From Saccharomonospora cyanea NA-134 (GTDB lineage Bacteria; Actinomycetota; Actinomycetes; Mycobacteriales; Pseudonocardiaceae): DNA of 64,000 bases. Below, one piece after another: positions 50,475 to 59,863 of the stretch. Both the position numbers and the translations under genes were made by a program. Positions within the stretch are counted from its first letter, which is position 1, and each line of letters opens with the position of its first letter. The notes beneath the pieces are model-generated. The model worked only from the letters and a program-made list of their open reading frames with translations. It searched no databases and was not told the origin of the DNA. Location of the stretch: contig NZ_CM001440.1 of the NCBI RefSeq assembly GCF_000244975.1, forward strand, positions 1,353,538 through 1,417,537. Direction: 5' to 3'.

Positions 50475-51916
50475 GCGCGGCGAGCACGACACGCAGCGAG
50501 GTCGTCGTGGTCGGCGCCGGTCCGGCGGGACTCGCCGCGGCCGTCGCCGCCGTCGAGCGCGGCCGGAAGGTCGTCGTGGTGGACGCGGGCGAACAGCCCG
50601 GCGGACAGTTCTGGCGGCACCCGAACGAGGTGGCGCGTCCCGGCTACGACGGGCGGGGCCAGCACGCGTGGCCGGTGTACACGCGACTGCGGAGCCGTTT
50701 CGACGCCGCGGTCGCGCGGGAAGCGGTGACCTACCGGCCCGGCAGGCAGGTGTGGATGGTCTCGCGGAAAGGCACCGGATTCGAGGTGCGGACGACACCG
50801 ACGACGGCGGCACACGGACGCGGCACCGACGTGCTGGAGTGCGACCGGCTGGTGTTGTGCACCGGCGCCTACGACCGGCAGCTCCCGGTACCGGGCTGGG
50901 ACCTCCCCGGCGTCATGTCGGCGGGGGGAGTGCAGGCCTTCGTCAAGGCGAACGGCGTCTCACCGGGTCGCCGGGTCGTCGTGGCGGGCACGGGACCGTT
51001 CCTGCTTCCGGTGGCCGCCTCGGTCGCGCGGGCGGGAGCGACGGTGGCCGCCGTCTGCGAGTCGGCGTCGCTCACCGGGTGGCTTCCCCACCTGCGAAGC
51101 GCCGTGCGTTCACCGGCGAAACTGGGCGAGGCCGCCGAGTACGCGGCGACGTTCGCCCGGCACCGCATCCGGTGGCGCACGCGCACCGTCGTCACCGAGG
51201 TGCTGGGGAGTGAGCGCGTGACCGGCGTCCGGCTTTCTCGCGTGGACGCGGCGGGGCGGGTCCTGCCCGGCCGCGACACCGTCCTGACGGACGTCGACGT
51301 CGTGGGTTTCGGCTGGGGCTTCACCCCGCAACTGGAACTGGCGACGGCGCTGGGCGCGCGCACGCGCGTCGACGTGGACGGCAGCCTCGTGGGCGTGGTC
51401 GACGACCGGCAGGCCACCGACGTGCCCGGACTGTTCCTGGCCGGTGAACTCACCGGGGTGGGCGGCGCGCTGCTCGCCGTGGCCGAGGGCACCGTCGCGG
51501 GCGCCTCCGCGGCCGGAGCGCCGAGCCCGGACGCCGCGCTCGTACGCGACATCCGACGACACCGCGACTTCGCCGCCGCCATGCACACCGCACATCCCGT
51601 GCCCGCCGGATGGGAGTCGTGGCTGACGCCGGACACACTCGTCTGCCGGTGCGAGGAGGTGCCGTACGAGCGGGTGCGGCAGGCCAGGACCGAGCTCGGC
51701 GCTGACGACGCGCGCGGGCTCAAGTCGTTCACCCGCACCGGGATGGGTTGGTGTCAGGGCCGCATCTGCGGATTCGCGGCCGGATGCCTCTCCACATCGG
51801 ACACCGGGCAGAGCGCGGGACACGCCACCTCGGGCGCGGTGAAGCGCCCTCTCGCGGCGCCCGTGCGGATCGGTGATCTCGCCGAGCTGCCCACCACAGA
51901 CCGAGAAGGGACCTGA
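50471..51916 (+). CDS. D-hydroxyproline dehydrogenase, HcnB-like FAD/NAD subunit
   Basis: 481-aa pyridine-nucleotide-disulfide-oxidoreductase-fold protein. FAD motif VVVVGAGPAGLAAAVAAVERG, GGQFWRHP, then the second Rossmann region RVVVAGTGPFLLPVAASVARAG. The C-terminal BFD-like Fe-S site has Cys in VCRCEEVPYERV and WCQGRICGFAAG. This is the layout of the alpha subunit of HcnABC/LhpBEF-type dehydrogenases. GTG at 50471 overlaps the preceding stop. It lies 1 nt before the dehydrogenase gene at 51918. Confidence 0.9.
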   Translation: MSAASTTRSEVVVVGAGPAGLAAAVAAVERGRKVVVVDAGEQPGGQFWRHPNEVARPGYDGRGQHAWPVYTRLRSRFDAAVAREAVTYRPGRQVWMVSRKGTGFEVRTTPTTAAHGRGTDVLECDRLVLCTGAYDRQLPVPGWDLPGVMSAGGVQAFVKANGVSPGRRVVVAGTGPFLLPVAASVARAGATVAAVCESASLTGWLPHLRSAVRSPAKLGEAAEYAATFARHRIRWRTRTVVTEVLGSERVTGVRLSRVDAAGRVLPGRDTVLTDVDVVGFGWGFTPQLELATALGARTRVDVDGSLVGVVDDRQATDVPGLFLAGELTGVGGALLAVAEGTVAGASAAGAPSPDAALVRDIRRHRDFAAAMHTAHPVPAGWESWLTPDTLVCRCEEVPYERVRQARTELGADDARGLKSFTRTGMGWCQGRICGFAAGCLSTSDTGQSAGHATSGAVKRPLAAPVRIGDLAELPTTDREGT

Positions 51917-51917
51917 C

Positions 51918-53345
51918 GTGACACACCATGCCGACAGCAGTGCGGTGAGCATCGCCGTGACCGAGGCGGCCCGCGTCGCCCACGGTTGGGCCCGGACCTC
52001 ACCGTCCGAGCGCGCCGAGGCGCTCGCCGCGGTGGCCGACGCGCTGGAGGAGCACCGCGACGAGCTGGTGAAGCTGGCCGACGCGGAAACCCGGCTCGGC
52101 AGCGTCCGGCTGAACGGCGAACTGACCCGCACGGTGTTCCAGTTGCGGCTGTTCTCGGAGGTCGCCGCGGCGGGGGAGTTCCTCGACGTGCGTATCGACC
52201 GGGCGGATCCGGACTGGCCCACCGGCCCACGCCCGGAGCTGCGACGCTACCGCGTGCCGCTCGGCCCGACACTGGTGTTCGCGGCGAGCAACTTCCCGTT
52301 CGCCTTCAGCGTGGCGGGCGGGGACACCGCGTCGGCGCTGGCAGCGGGTTGTCCCGTCGTCCTCAAGGCGCATCCCGGGCACCCGGAGCTGTCCCGGCGC
52401 ACGGCCGAGCTGGTGAGCACCGCGCTCGACCGGCCCGGCGTGTTCACGCTGATCGAAGGGGAACAGGCCGGTGTGGAGGCGTTGCGCAGCGCCGAGATCC
52501 GGGCCGCCGCGTTCACCGGTTCGGTCACCGGCGGGCTCGCACTCGCGAAGATCGCGGCCGAGCGGCCCGAGCCCATCCCGTTCTTCGGTGAGCTCGGCAG
52601 CAGCAACCCGGTCGTGGTCACGCCCGGCGCGGCGCGAGCTCGGGCGGCGGAGATCGCGCAGGGCTACGTCGGATCGCTGACCCAGGGATCCGGGCAGTTC
52701 TGCACCAACCCGGGCCTGCTGTTCGTGCCGGAGGGCAGCGAGCTGCTCGGTCTCGTCACCGCCGCCCTGCGGGAGGTCGCCGCCGCCCCGATGCTGAACG
52801 ACCGCATCAGCACCGGATTCCTGCGGACGGCGGCCCGGCTCGGCGAGCGCCCGGGAGTGACGAAGCTCGTGTGGCCCGAGGACACCACCTCGCTCGCGCC
52901 CCGCCTGGTGACCACCGATTTGGAGACCTTCGCGGGCGATTCCGCCTCGGCGGAGGAGTGTTTCGGACCCTTCGGGCTCGTGGTGACGTACTCCCGACTC
53001 GCCGACGTCGCGCCCGTCGTCCGGGGACTGCCGGGGCAGCTGACCACCACCGTGCACGCCGAGGACGACGAGGCCGCGAGCCTGTCCGACCTCGTGGTGG
53101 CCTGTGTGGACCGTAGCGGCCGGGTGCTGTGGAACGGCTGGCCCACAGGGGTTTCGGTGACACCCGCCATGCAACACGGCGGCCCGTTCCCCGCCACGAC
53201 CGCGCCTGCGACCACGTCGGTGGGCACGGCGGCCATCGAGCGGTTCCTCCGCCCGGTGAGCTACCAGAACTGGCCTCCCTCGCTGCTGCCGGAACCACTG
53301 CGTGACGACAACCCGTGGAACGTGCCGCAGCGCGTTCACCGGTAG
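51918..53345 (+). CDS. 2-ketoglutarate semialdehyde dehydrogenase
   Basis: 475-aa aldehyde dehydrogenase. Motifs: FAASNFPFAFSVAGGDTASALAAGCPVVLKAHPGHP, FTGSVTGG, PFFGELGSSNPVVV (catalytic Glu) and GSGQFCTNPGLLFV (nucleophile Cys). The NFPFAFSVAGGDTASA string is characteristic of the ketoglutarate-semialdehyde group. Oxidises the deaminase product to 2-ketoglutarate, linking the pathway to the TCA cycle. GTG at 51918 with GAGAAGGG upstream. Last gene of the hydroxyproline cluster. Confidence 0.92.
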   Translation: MTHHADSSAVSIAVTEAARVAHGWARTSPSERAEALAAVADALEEHRDELVKLADAETRLGSVRLNGELTRTVFQLRLFSEVAAAGEFLDVRIDRADPDWPTGPRPELRRYRVPLGPTLVFAASNFPFAFSVAGGDTASALAAGCPVVLKAHPGHPELSRRTAELVSTALDRPGVFTLIEGEQAGVEALRSAEIRAAAFTGSVTGGLALAKIAAERPEPIPFFGELGSSNPVVVTPGAARARAAEIAQGYVGSLTQGSGQFCTNPGLLFVPEGSELLGLVTAALREVAAAPMLNDRISTGFLRTAARLGERPGVTKLVWPEDTTSLAPRLVTTDLETFAGDSASAEECFGPFGLVVTYSRLADVAPVVRGLPGQLTTTVHAEDDEAASLSDLVVACVDRSGRVLWNGWPTGVSVTPAMQHGGPFPATTAPATTSVGTAAIERFLRPVSYQNWPPSLLPEPLRDDNPWNVPQRVHR

Positions 53346-53498
53346 CTCCCACTTCCAAAGCTCTTTCCGGCGTTGCACCGTTCGTCGGTTCCCTCCCCGC
53401 GTGTGCGCACGTACAACCAGGCAGCACGGTGGTGCGGGTCTGCCGGGGGACGCACCCGTGCCACACCGCACCGGGGACCCGACAACGGGGAGGGCTTT

Positions 53499-54395
53499 GT
53501 GACAACACCTGGGAAGAACGTGTCGAGAGCACGGTCGTTGCCGGTCCGGCTGCTGCTGGTGTTCGCGGTGCTCGCCGCCACGCTCGTCGGTACCGGCGGG
53601 CTCGCGTCGGCGGCGACCGCGACCGTCGGCAACACCGACGGCGACGGACTCAACGTCCGAAGTGGACCAACCACGGCGAGCTCCGTGGTGGGTCTGGTGT
53701 GGGACGGCACGGTGGTGGACATCTCGTGCCAGGCCCAGGGTGACGCGGTGACCAACACCTACGGGTTCACCAGCGACCTGTGGGACTACGTACCCAGCCT
53801 CGGCGGATACGTCGCCGACGCGTACATGGCCACCGGCCACGACCACCGCATCCCGGGTGTGCCGGACTGCGGTGACGACGGTGGTTCGGACGGCCGCCTG
53901 GTGCCGATCTCGCAGTTCCAGGGACAGCCCAACCAGGGTGAGGACTGCGGGCCCACCAGTGTGGTCACGGCCCTGCTGGCCCTGGGAGTGACACCGAGGT
54001 CGTGGGACCCGTCGTACCCGGTCGCGGCGATCAACCGGGCGAGGGCCGACATGGGTTACGACCCCACCTGGAACAACCCGAACGAGTTCGGCACCAGCGA
54101 GTCCGACGTCCGTAGAGCACTGGCCGCCAACGGCGTGCAGGCCACCGTGCTGTGGAACTTCGACACCGCGCTGGCACACGTGCGCGGCGGCAGGCCGGTG
54201 ATCATGGCGGGCAACATGAGGGACCTGCCGTGGTCGGGCAACGACGTGGCCCACTTCCTGACCGTCGCCGGCTACGAGAACGGCCAGTACCTGGTGCTCG
54301 ACCCGGCCTCCGACACCGTGGTCTACCGCACGTCGGCCTCCGTGCTGTGGGCGTACTGGGACAACCACCTCGGCAGGGCGGCCGTCGCGTTGTAA
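53499..54395 (+). CDS. secreted SH3/C39-like cysteine peptidase
   Basis: 298-aa exported protein. Signal peptide (RARSLPVRLLLVFAVLAATLVGTGGLASA; cleavage about residue 35), then a bacterial SH3 domain (about 40-100; TDGDGLNVRSGPTTASSVVGLVWDGTVV). The C-terminal papain-like domain has Cys in GEDCGPTSVVTALLALG, His in NDVAHFLTVAGYENG and Asp in YLVLDPASD. The architecture suggests a peptidase anchored to the cell wall by SH3. GTG at 53499 follows GGGGAGGG. It stands alone; no immunity gene or cognate substrate is visible. Confidence 0.85.
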   Translation: MTTPGKNVSRARSLPVRLLLVFAVLAATLVGTGGLASAATATVGNTDGDGLNVRSGPTTASSVVGLVWDGTVVDISCQAQGDAVTNTYGFTSDLWDYVPSLGGYVADAYMATGHDHRIPGVPDCGDDGGSDGRLVPISQFQGQPNQGEDCGPTSVVTALLALGVTPRSWDPSYPVAAINRARADMGYDPTWNNPNEFGTSESDVRRALAANGVQATVLWNFDTALAHVRGGRPVIMAGNMRDLPWSGNDVAHFLTVAGYENGQYLVLDPASDTVVYRTSASVLWAYWDNHLGRAAVAL

Positions 54396-54440
54396 GCGGG
54401 CCGTGGCGTGTCCGGCGGTCGACGGGGAACCGCCGGACAC

Positions 54441-55949
54441 TCAGCCGGCGTGAGGCATCGCCGGTGCGCCGGTTCCGGTGGAACGCTGCCGCAACAGCAC
54501 CAGCGCCTGCACCGCCGTGTAGGTCAGAAGCAGTGCTCCGACCACCGCGCTCACGTGCATACCCTGGACGAACGACTCGCGTGCCGTGTCGAGCAGCGAC
54601 GTGGCCTGCTCCGGCGGTAGTTCGGAGGCGGTGGCGACGGCGCCACCGAGGGTCTCGCGAGCCGCTGAACCCGCGTCGGTGGGCACGCCGCCGCGGTAGA
54701 CGGCGGTCGCGATGCTGCCCAGCACCGCCGTGCCGAGGGCACCACCGAGTTCGTAGCCCGTCTCGGAGATCGCCGAGGCCGCGCCCGCCCGTTCACGGGG
54801 CGCGGCGGTGATGATGAGGTCGTTGGTGAGTGTCTCCGTCAGTGGAACGCCGAATCCGACGAGCACCATGCCGATCGTGAGCGTGGCGAGCCCACTCTCG
54901 GCTCCCAGCGCGACGAGCACCGCGAACCCGGCCGCTCCGACCAGCAGACCGCCACACACCAGACGCGCCACCGATACACGCCGGGCCAGCCGTGCCGCCG
55001 TAAGGGAACCCGCGACCCCGGCCACGGTGGTGGGAAGCAGCCACAACGCTGCCGTCATGGGCCGCAGCCCCAGCACGAGCTGCAGGTACTGCGGCACGAG
55101 GAACAGCAACCCGACGAGGGAGAACACCCCGAGCATGTTCGTCAGCACCGAGGCGCTGAACGCCCGGTGACGGAACAGCGAGAGGTCGAGCATCGGGTCG
55201 GCCAGCGCGCGCTGCCTTCGCACGAAGACCACGCCGACTCCCAGCCCGGCGACCGCCGCGAGCGCGGCGATCGGGTCGAGGCCGTGTTCGGCGAACCGCT
55301 TGATGCCGTAGACGACGGGCAGCATCGCGGCCAGTGACAGCACCGCCGAGAGCGCGTCGAAGCGGCCTGGCTTCGGGTCCTTCGCCTCGGGTAACAGGAA
55401 CGGGCCTGCGGCCAGCAGGACGAGCATCACCGGCACGTTGACGAGGAACACCGAGCCCCACCAGAAGTGCTCCAGCAGCCAGCCGCCCAGCACCGGACCC
55501 AGTGCCATGCCGCCGGAGAACCCGGAACCCCACACCGCGATCGCCAGCCTGCGCTGGGCAGGGTCGGTGAAGATGCTGCGGAGCAGGGAGAGTGTGGACG
55601 GCATCAGCGTCGCACCGCCGACGCCGAGCAGCGCTCGCGCGGCGATGAGCAGCGCCGGGGTGGGGGCGAAGGCGGCGAGCACCGAGGCCGCGCCGAACGC
55701 GACGGCGCCGCTGAGCAGCAGTTTGCGGCGGCCGATCCGGTCGCCCAGCGTGCCCATGAGTACCAGCAGCCCGGCGAGCACGAACGAGTAGATGTCGACG
55801 ATCCACAGCTGCTCGGCGCCGGTGGGTGCCAGGTCCTCGCTGAGATAGGGCAGCGCGAACCCGAGCACGGTCATGTCGACGCTGATCAGCAGGACCGGCA
55901 GTACCAGCACGGCGAGCGCGGCCCACTCGCGGCGCCCGGCCTTCTCCAC
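54441..55949 (-). CDS. MFS drug transporter, 14-helix DHA2 type
   Basis: 502-aa efflux protein. Motif A of the family is GTLGDRIGRRKLLLSG; motif C-like VLGGWLLEHFWWGSVFLVNVP follows, with fourteen hydrophobic segments and the final helix before RSTGTGAPAMPHAG. GTG at 55949 is chosen over TTG at 55955 because AGGGA then lies 7 nt upstream. It is divergent from a TetR regulator across two ACCGTC/GACGGT palindromes and is its presumed target. Exports an unidentified amphipathic compound. Confidence 0.92.
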   Translation of the reverse strand: MEKAGRREWAALAVLVLPVLLISVDMTVLGFALPYLSEDLAPTGAEQLWIVDIYSFVLAGLLVLMGTLGDRIGRRKLLLSGAVAFGAASVLAAFAPTPALLIAARALLGVGGATLMPSTLSLLRSIFTDPAQRRLAIAVWGSGFSGGMALGPVLGGWLLEHFWWGSVFLVNVPVMLVLLAAGPFLLPEAKDPKPGRFDALSAVLSLAAMLPVVYGIKRFAEHGLDPIAALAAVAGLGVGVVFVRRQRALADPMLDLSLFRHRAFSASVLTNMLGVFSLVGLLFLVPQYLQLVLGLRPMTAALWLLPTTVAGVAGSLTAARLARRVSVARLVCGGLLVGAAGFAVLVALGAESGLATLTIGMVLVGFGVPLTETLTNDLIITAAPRERAGAASAISETGYELGGALGTAVLGSIATAVYRGGVPTDAGSAARETLGGAVATASELPPEQATSLLDTARESFVQGMHVSAVVGALLLTYTAVQALVLLRQRSTGTGAPAMPHAG

Positions 55950-55963
55950 GATCAATTCCCTGA

Positions 55964-55977
55964 ACCGTCCAGACGGT
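55964..55977. promoter_or_regulatory. TetR operator 1
   Basis: ACCGTC-CA-GACGGT, next to the efflux gene start. Reverse complement of operator 2; centres are 40 bp apart. Confidence 0.7.
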
Positions 55978-56003
55978 GTAGTTTCCCTCCGGCTCGAAAC
56001 TAG

Positions 56004-56017
56004 ACCGTCTGGACGGT
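56004..56017. promoter_or_regulatory. TetR operator 2
   Basis: ACCGTC-TG-GACGGT, 13 nt before the TetR ATG at 56031. With operator 1 it allows one regulator to control both divergent genes. Confidence 0.7.
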
Positions 56018-56030
56018 ATGGTCAAGCGGC

Positions 56031-56564
56031 ATGGGCAGGCCGTCATCGCGTGAGCTGGTTCTCGACGCCTACGAGGGTGTCTTGATCGAGCATGGCCCCA
56101 CCGCCGTGACGCTCGATGCCGTCGCGGCGCGGGCGAAGGTGTCGAAGGGGGGCCTTCTCTACCACTTCGGTTCCAAGGAAGCCCTGCTCGACGGGCTTCT
56201 CGACCGAGTACTGCGGCTCACCGCCGCCGACATCGAGTACGCGCGGACGGCCCCGGAAGGCGCGTTGCGGTACTACCTGTTCTCGTCCGTCAGTGACGCG
56301 CGTATGGACAACCCGGCTCACCGGGCCGCGATGGCGGCGCTGCGGCTGTTGGGAACCGAGCCCCGCGTGAACCACACCATGATCAAGGTCAGCAGGATGT
56401 GGGCGGAACTGCTTGCCGAGTATGTCGACGACCCGTTGACGGCGGAAGTGATCGGGCTGCTCGGCGATGGACTGTACCTGCGCGCCAGCCTGGGTGACGA
56501 GGTCGGTCAGGCCCTGTTGCAACGGGTGATGGCCGTGGTGTCCCGCGAAACCGGCCAGTCCTGA
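56031..56564 (+). CDS. TetR-family regulator of the efflux gene
   Basis: 177-aa repressor. HTH: LDAYEGVLIEHGPTAVTLDAVAARAKVSKGGLLYHFGSKEALLDGLLDRVL. The ligand domain is a short helical bundle (RYYLFSSVSDARMDNPAHRAAMAALRLLG). The GLLYHFGSKEALL form of the motif is typical of regulators of MFS drug pumps. ATG at 56031; the divergent promoter holds two identical-arm palindromes. Confidence 0.92.
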   Translation: MGRPSSRELVLDAYEGVLIEHGPTAVTLDAVAARAKVSKGGLLYHFGSKEALLDGLLDRVLRLTAADIEYARTAPEGALRYYLFSSVSDARMDNPAHRAAMAALRLLGTEPRVNHTMIKVSRMWAELLAEYVDDPLTAEVIGLLGDGLYLRASLGDEVGQALLQRVMAVVSRETGQS

Positions 56565-56709
56565 GCGGTACGACGGGCATCGTCGCGGCTTACGCGTTCG
56601 GATCGACGCCGAGTGCCTCGATAGCGCGTCGTTCCACTGTTCGTTCGTGGTGGTCGTTGCGCGGATGTCGTCATGTGCGGGGATGGAGGTGCTCCGTGGG
56701 GGCCAATTG

Positions 56710-56737
56710 CAAAGAACTCTATGCAAAGAGTTCTTTG
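56710..56737. promoter_or_regulatory. ArsR-type operator
   Basis: CAAAGAACTC (56710-56719), 8 nt, GAGTTCTTTG (56728-56737): perfect 10-bp arms upstream of the ArsR gene. TAGATT (56743-56748) is a plausible -10 that would give a leaderless message from GTG 56755. 56565-56709 holds no gene. Confidence 0.65.
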
Positions 56738-56754
56738 GATTCTAGATTGGTCGG

Positions 56755-57333
56755 GTGACCGAAGAGGCGAACGCCAAGCGGCTGGACATGGGGAGTCTGC
56801 GCGCACTTGCCCACCCACTACGGCTGCGGTTGCTGGACCTGCTCCGAATGGATGGCCCCGCCACGGCCACCAAGCTTGCCGCGCGGGTCGGTGAGACCAG
56901 CGGGAACGTGAGCTGGCACCTGCGTCAGCTCGCCGCTTCGGGATTCATCGAGGAGGACGGCGAGCGTGGTAACCGACGGGAACGCTGGTGGCGGGCCTGC
57001 CACCGCTACACCAGTGTGCGAGACGCCGATTTCCGGGGCGATCCGGAGGCCCGTCAGTCCCTTGTCGGGTTGAAGTCACACACCCTGGCCCAACAGCTGC
57101 GACGAGCCGAGGAGTTCCTGCACGGCGACTGGGACGACGCGTGGCGTGACGCCGCCGGGATAGGGCACTGGGTGCTGCGGCTGACGCCGGACGAACTCCT
57201 GGCACTGGGCCGTGAGGTGACCGCCGTGCTCGCACGGTACGAGGCCCTGTCGCGGGACAGTCGTGGCGAGGAAGCCGAAGACGTGATCTTCCAGGTGCAA
57301 GCGTTCCCCCGGCATCGGGAGGACGGCAGATGA
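56755..57333 (+). CDS. ArsR/HTH_20-type regulator
   Basis: 192-aa winged-helix protein. HTH: LRALAHPLRLRLLDLLRMDGPATATKLAARVGETSGNVSWHLRQLAASGFIEEDG. A longer C-terminal helical domain follows, ending in FQVQAFPRHREDGR. No metal-binding Cys cluster, so it probably senses an organic ligand. GTG at 56755. The four-base overlap with the MFS gene makes an autoregulated resistance-type operon controlled at the palindrome 56710-56737. Confidence 0.9.
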   Translation: MTEEANAKRLDMGSLRALAHPLRLRLLDLLRMDGPATATKLAARVGETSGNVSWHLRQLAASGFIEEDGERGNRRERWWRACHRYTSVRDADFRGDPEARQSLVGLKSHTLAQQLRRAEEFLHGDWDDAWRDAAGIGHWVLRLTPDELLALGREVTAVLARYEALSRDSRGEEAEDVIFQVQAFPRHREDGR

Positions 57334-58643
57334 CCGGGACCGCTGCCGATGCCGGGCGTGGTGTTCCCGTCGCGACGGGGCCGCGAACACTGCGGAGCCG
57401 AACCTTCCTGCTGTTTTGGACCAGCCAGGCGACCAGCAAGTTCGGCAGCGCGATGACCGTCGTCGTACTACCGCTCATCGCCGTGGACACGCTCCACGCC
57501 AGTACGTTCCTCGTCGGCGTCCTCCAAGCGGCGGCCTGGCTGCCGTGGCTGGTGATCGGCCTGGTGGTGGGGGCCTGGGTCGACCGGATCTCCCGGTGGC
57601 GCGTGATGCTGGTCAGCGACGTCGTCTCCGCGATGGCGTTCGCGTCGGTACCGGTCGCGTGGTGGTTCGGCTGGCTGACCGTGTGGCACCTTCTCGCCGT
57701 CGCGCTGGTCGGCGGTGTGGCGGCGGTGTTCTATTCCACGGCGTACAACGCGTATCTGCCCGCGCTGCTTCCCGGCGCCGATCTCGCGGCGGCGAACAGC
57801 AGACTGCAGGGAACGGAGAAGGCCGCGCAGGTGGCGGGGCCCGGCCTCGGTGGGGTGATCGCCCAAGCGGTCGGCGCGGCCGGGGTGTTGCTCGTCGACG
57901 CTTTCACGTTCGTCGTGTCCGCGGTCTGTCTGCGCTTCCTCCGGGTGCCCGAGCAACACCTGCGCGCCGAGAAATCGAACGGCAAGCAAGCAGGGGGATT
58001 GCTGAGGGAGATCGGGGAGGGGGTCCGTTTCGTGGGGACGGACGGCTACCTGCGCTCCCTGACGCTCTATGCGGCCGTCTCGAACCTGGCCTCCGGTGCG
58101 CTGCAAGCGATTCTCGTGGTCTTCCTGGCGCGCACGGTCGGACTTCCACCCGCCACCATCGGCATTTTGATCGGTGCCATCGGTGTCGGGGGCGTCCTCG
58201 GTGCGATGGTCGCCGCGCCGTTGTCACGCCGGTTCGGCACCGCGCGGACGATCATCCTGTGTGAAGTGATCGCGATGCCGTTCGCCTTGCTGGTTCCCTT
58301 GGCCGACACCGGGTTCGGCATCGTGTTCCTCGTGGTGGGTGGTGTCGTGGTGACCGCGGGGATCGTGCCCCCGAACGTCATCAGCGCGGCCTTCGTGCAG
58401 ACCTACTGCCCGGACAACATGATCGGCCGGATCTCGGCGAGCATGCGAGTGGTCAATTTCGGCACTCTGCCCCTCGGCGCACTGCTCGGTGGCGCGCTCG
58501 GTGAGTCGCTCGGCCCCCGAACCACGATGTGGATCATCGCGGGCACTCTCACCGCGTGCACCGTGCTGCTGCTGTGCAGTCCGGTGGCGCGGGTCCGAGA
58601 CCTTCCCACACGTCCCGAAACAGTGGGCCGGTCGACCGAGTGA
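57330..58643 (+). CDS. MFS transporter
   Basis: 437-aa protein with twelve hydrophobic helices, of the enterobactin-exporter/macrolide-efflux MFS_3 type (LRSRTFLLFWTSQATSKFGSAMTVVVLPLIAVDTLHASTFLVGVLQAAAWLPWLVIGLVVGAWVDRISR). The loop between helices 4 and 5 carries YNAYLPALLPGADLAAANSRLQGTEKAAQVAGPGLGG. Probably exports the ligand sensed by the upstream ArsR protein. ATGA overlap with that gene. Confidence 0.9.
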   Translation: MTGTAADAGRGVPVATGPRTLRSRTFLLFWTSQATSKFGSAMTVVVLPLIAVDTLHASTFLVGVLQAAAWLPWLVIGLVVGAWVDRISRWRVMLVSDVVSAMAFASVPVAWWFGWLTVWHLLAVALVGGVAAVFYSTAYNAYLPALLPGADLAAANSRLQGTEKAAQVAGPGLGGVIAQAVGAAGVLLVDAFTFVVSAVCLRFLRVPEQHLRAEKSNGKQAGGLLREIGEGVRFVGTDGYLRSLTLYAAVSNLASGALQAILVVFLARTVGLPPATIGILIGAIGVGGVLGAMVAAPLSRRFGTARTIILCEVIAMPFALLVPLADTGFGIVFLVVGGVVVTAGIVPPNVISAAFVQTYCPDNMIGRISASMRVVNFGTLPLGALLGGALGESLGPRTTMWIIAGTLTACTVLLLCSPVARVRDLPTRPETVGRSTE

Positions 58644-58922
58644 GCGGCGGGCCGGCACAGGCCGGGTGCCGTGACCCGGGGGGCGTGTTCGACGCGGACA
58701 ACCGTGCTCGCATGGGCGCCACCACGTGACGGGACATGCGGCGTGGCCTTGAGCCGAGGTGTTCTGGCCTCTCTCACCGAATCAGTGATCCGGAGTATTT
58801 GCGTGGGTCCACAACGATGGGGTGTCTTCGCCTATGCGTACGGGTCATCTGCGAACGGCCCCGCGAGCCCCCGTGTGACGCGCCTGGTCGGCGGACGACC
58901 CACCGAACGAGAAAGGCGCGCT
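58644..58922. other. non-coding interval before trpS remnant
   Basis: 279 nt with no convincing gene. A 15-codon frame (58834-58878, MRTGHLRTAPRAPV) lacks a ribosome site and contains no Trp, so a leader peptide is not supported. No T-box-like structure was recognised. Confidence 0.6.
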
Positions 58923-59863
58923 ATGACCGAATCCTTCGCACCGTCGCTGCGGGCGGCTCACCAACGCAGCGAAGAACCGGAACGCGAGATCGCCAGGACC
59001 CGCGTGGTTCCGAGTGCTCACCGGTGACCGTCCCACCGGGCCGCTGCACGTGGGCCACTACTTCGGCAGCCTGCGCCACCGTGTGCGGCTACAACGGCTC
59101 GGCGTCGAGACGTTCGTGCTCGTCGCCGGCCACCAGGTACTGACCGACCGCGACGTCGCGGAGAACCTCCCCGAGCACGTGGAGGGGCTCGGGCTCGACT
59201 GTCGGGCGGTCGGCATCGATCCCGCGCGCGACGGTGTTCGCTCACGGCCAGGTGCCCGAACTCAACCAGCTGCTGCTTTTTGTTCCTCAGCTTTGTGACC
59301 GTCGCGGAACTCGGCCGCGACCCCATCGAAGGAAGAGAGCGCCGCGAGCAGGCAGGCCGCGGTGAGTGGCTTGATGTTCGCCTATCCCGTGCACCAGGCC
59401 GCCGACGTCCTGGCGTGTGTGGCGAACCTCGTTCCCGTCGGCAAGGACCAATTGCCGCACCTCGAGATGACGCGATTGGTCGCGCGGAGGTTCAACAACC
59501 GCTACGGGCACCTCTTTCCGGAACCGGACGCCCTGCTCAGCGAGGCACCGTCCCTACTCGGGATCGACGGGCAGAAGATGAGCAAGAGCCGGAACAACGC
59601 GATACCGCTCGCTGCCGACGAAGACGAAACGACCCGTTTGAACAGGCGTGCGAAGACCGATCCGGAACGGCGGACCACCCTCCGAACCGGAGAGACGCCC
59701 CGAGGTGTCGAGCTTTCTCCTCCTCGCGGCGCTCTGTCAGGGGCGGCCGCCTCTGGAAGTCGCCGATGAGATCGGTGACGGCGGCGAGGGCACGCTCAGG
59801 AAGGTGGTCACGGGGAGCGTCAACGAACATCTGCGCCCGATCAGGAAAGCCCGCGCGGAGTGA
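58923..59863 (+). pseudogene. decayed tryptophanyl-tRNA synthetase
   Basis: Segments of TrpS in at least four frames. From ATG 58923: MTESFAPSLRAAHQRSEEPER. Then VLTGDRPTGPLHVGHYFGSLRHRVRLQRLGVETFVLVAGHQVLTDRDVAENL from about 59011 (HIGH-like HVGHYFG), VTVAELGRDPIEGRE at about 59290, SGLMFAYPVHQAADVLACVANLVPVGKDQLPHLEMTRLVARRFN with GQKMSKSRNNAIPL (KMSKS) from about 59362, and EVADEIGDGGEGTLRKVVTGSVNEHLRPIRKARAE to the stop at 59863. Frameshifts near 59000, 59220, 59340 and 59690 and lost sequence make it non-functional. The essential trpS must lie elsewhere; this was a second copy. Confidence 0.85.

Noticed and set aside
51999-54440. 813-codon open frame on the minus strand
   Set aside because: Antisense shadow of the aldehyde dehydrogenase and peptidase genes, whose motifs are on the plus strand; composition (His/Arg/Gly runs) is not protein-like.
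58834-58878. 15-codon frame before the trpS remnant, considered as a leader peptide
   Set aside because: No ribosome site, no Trp codons and no attenuator-like pairing were seen.
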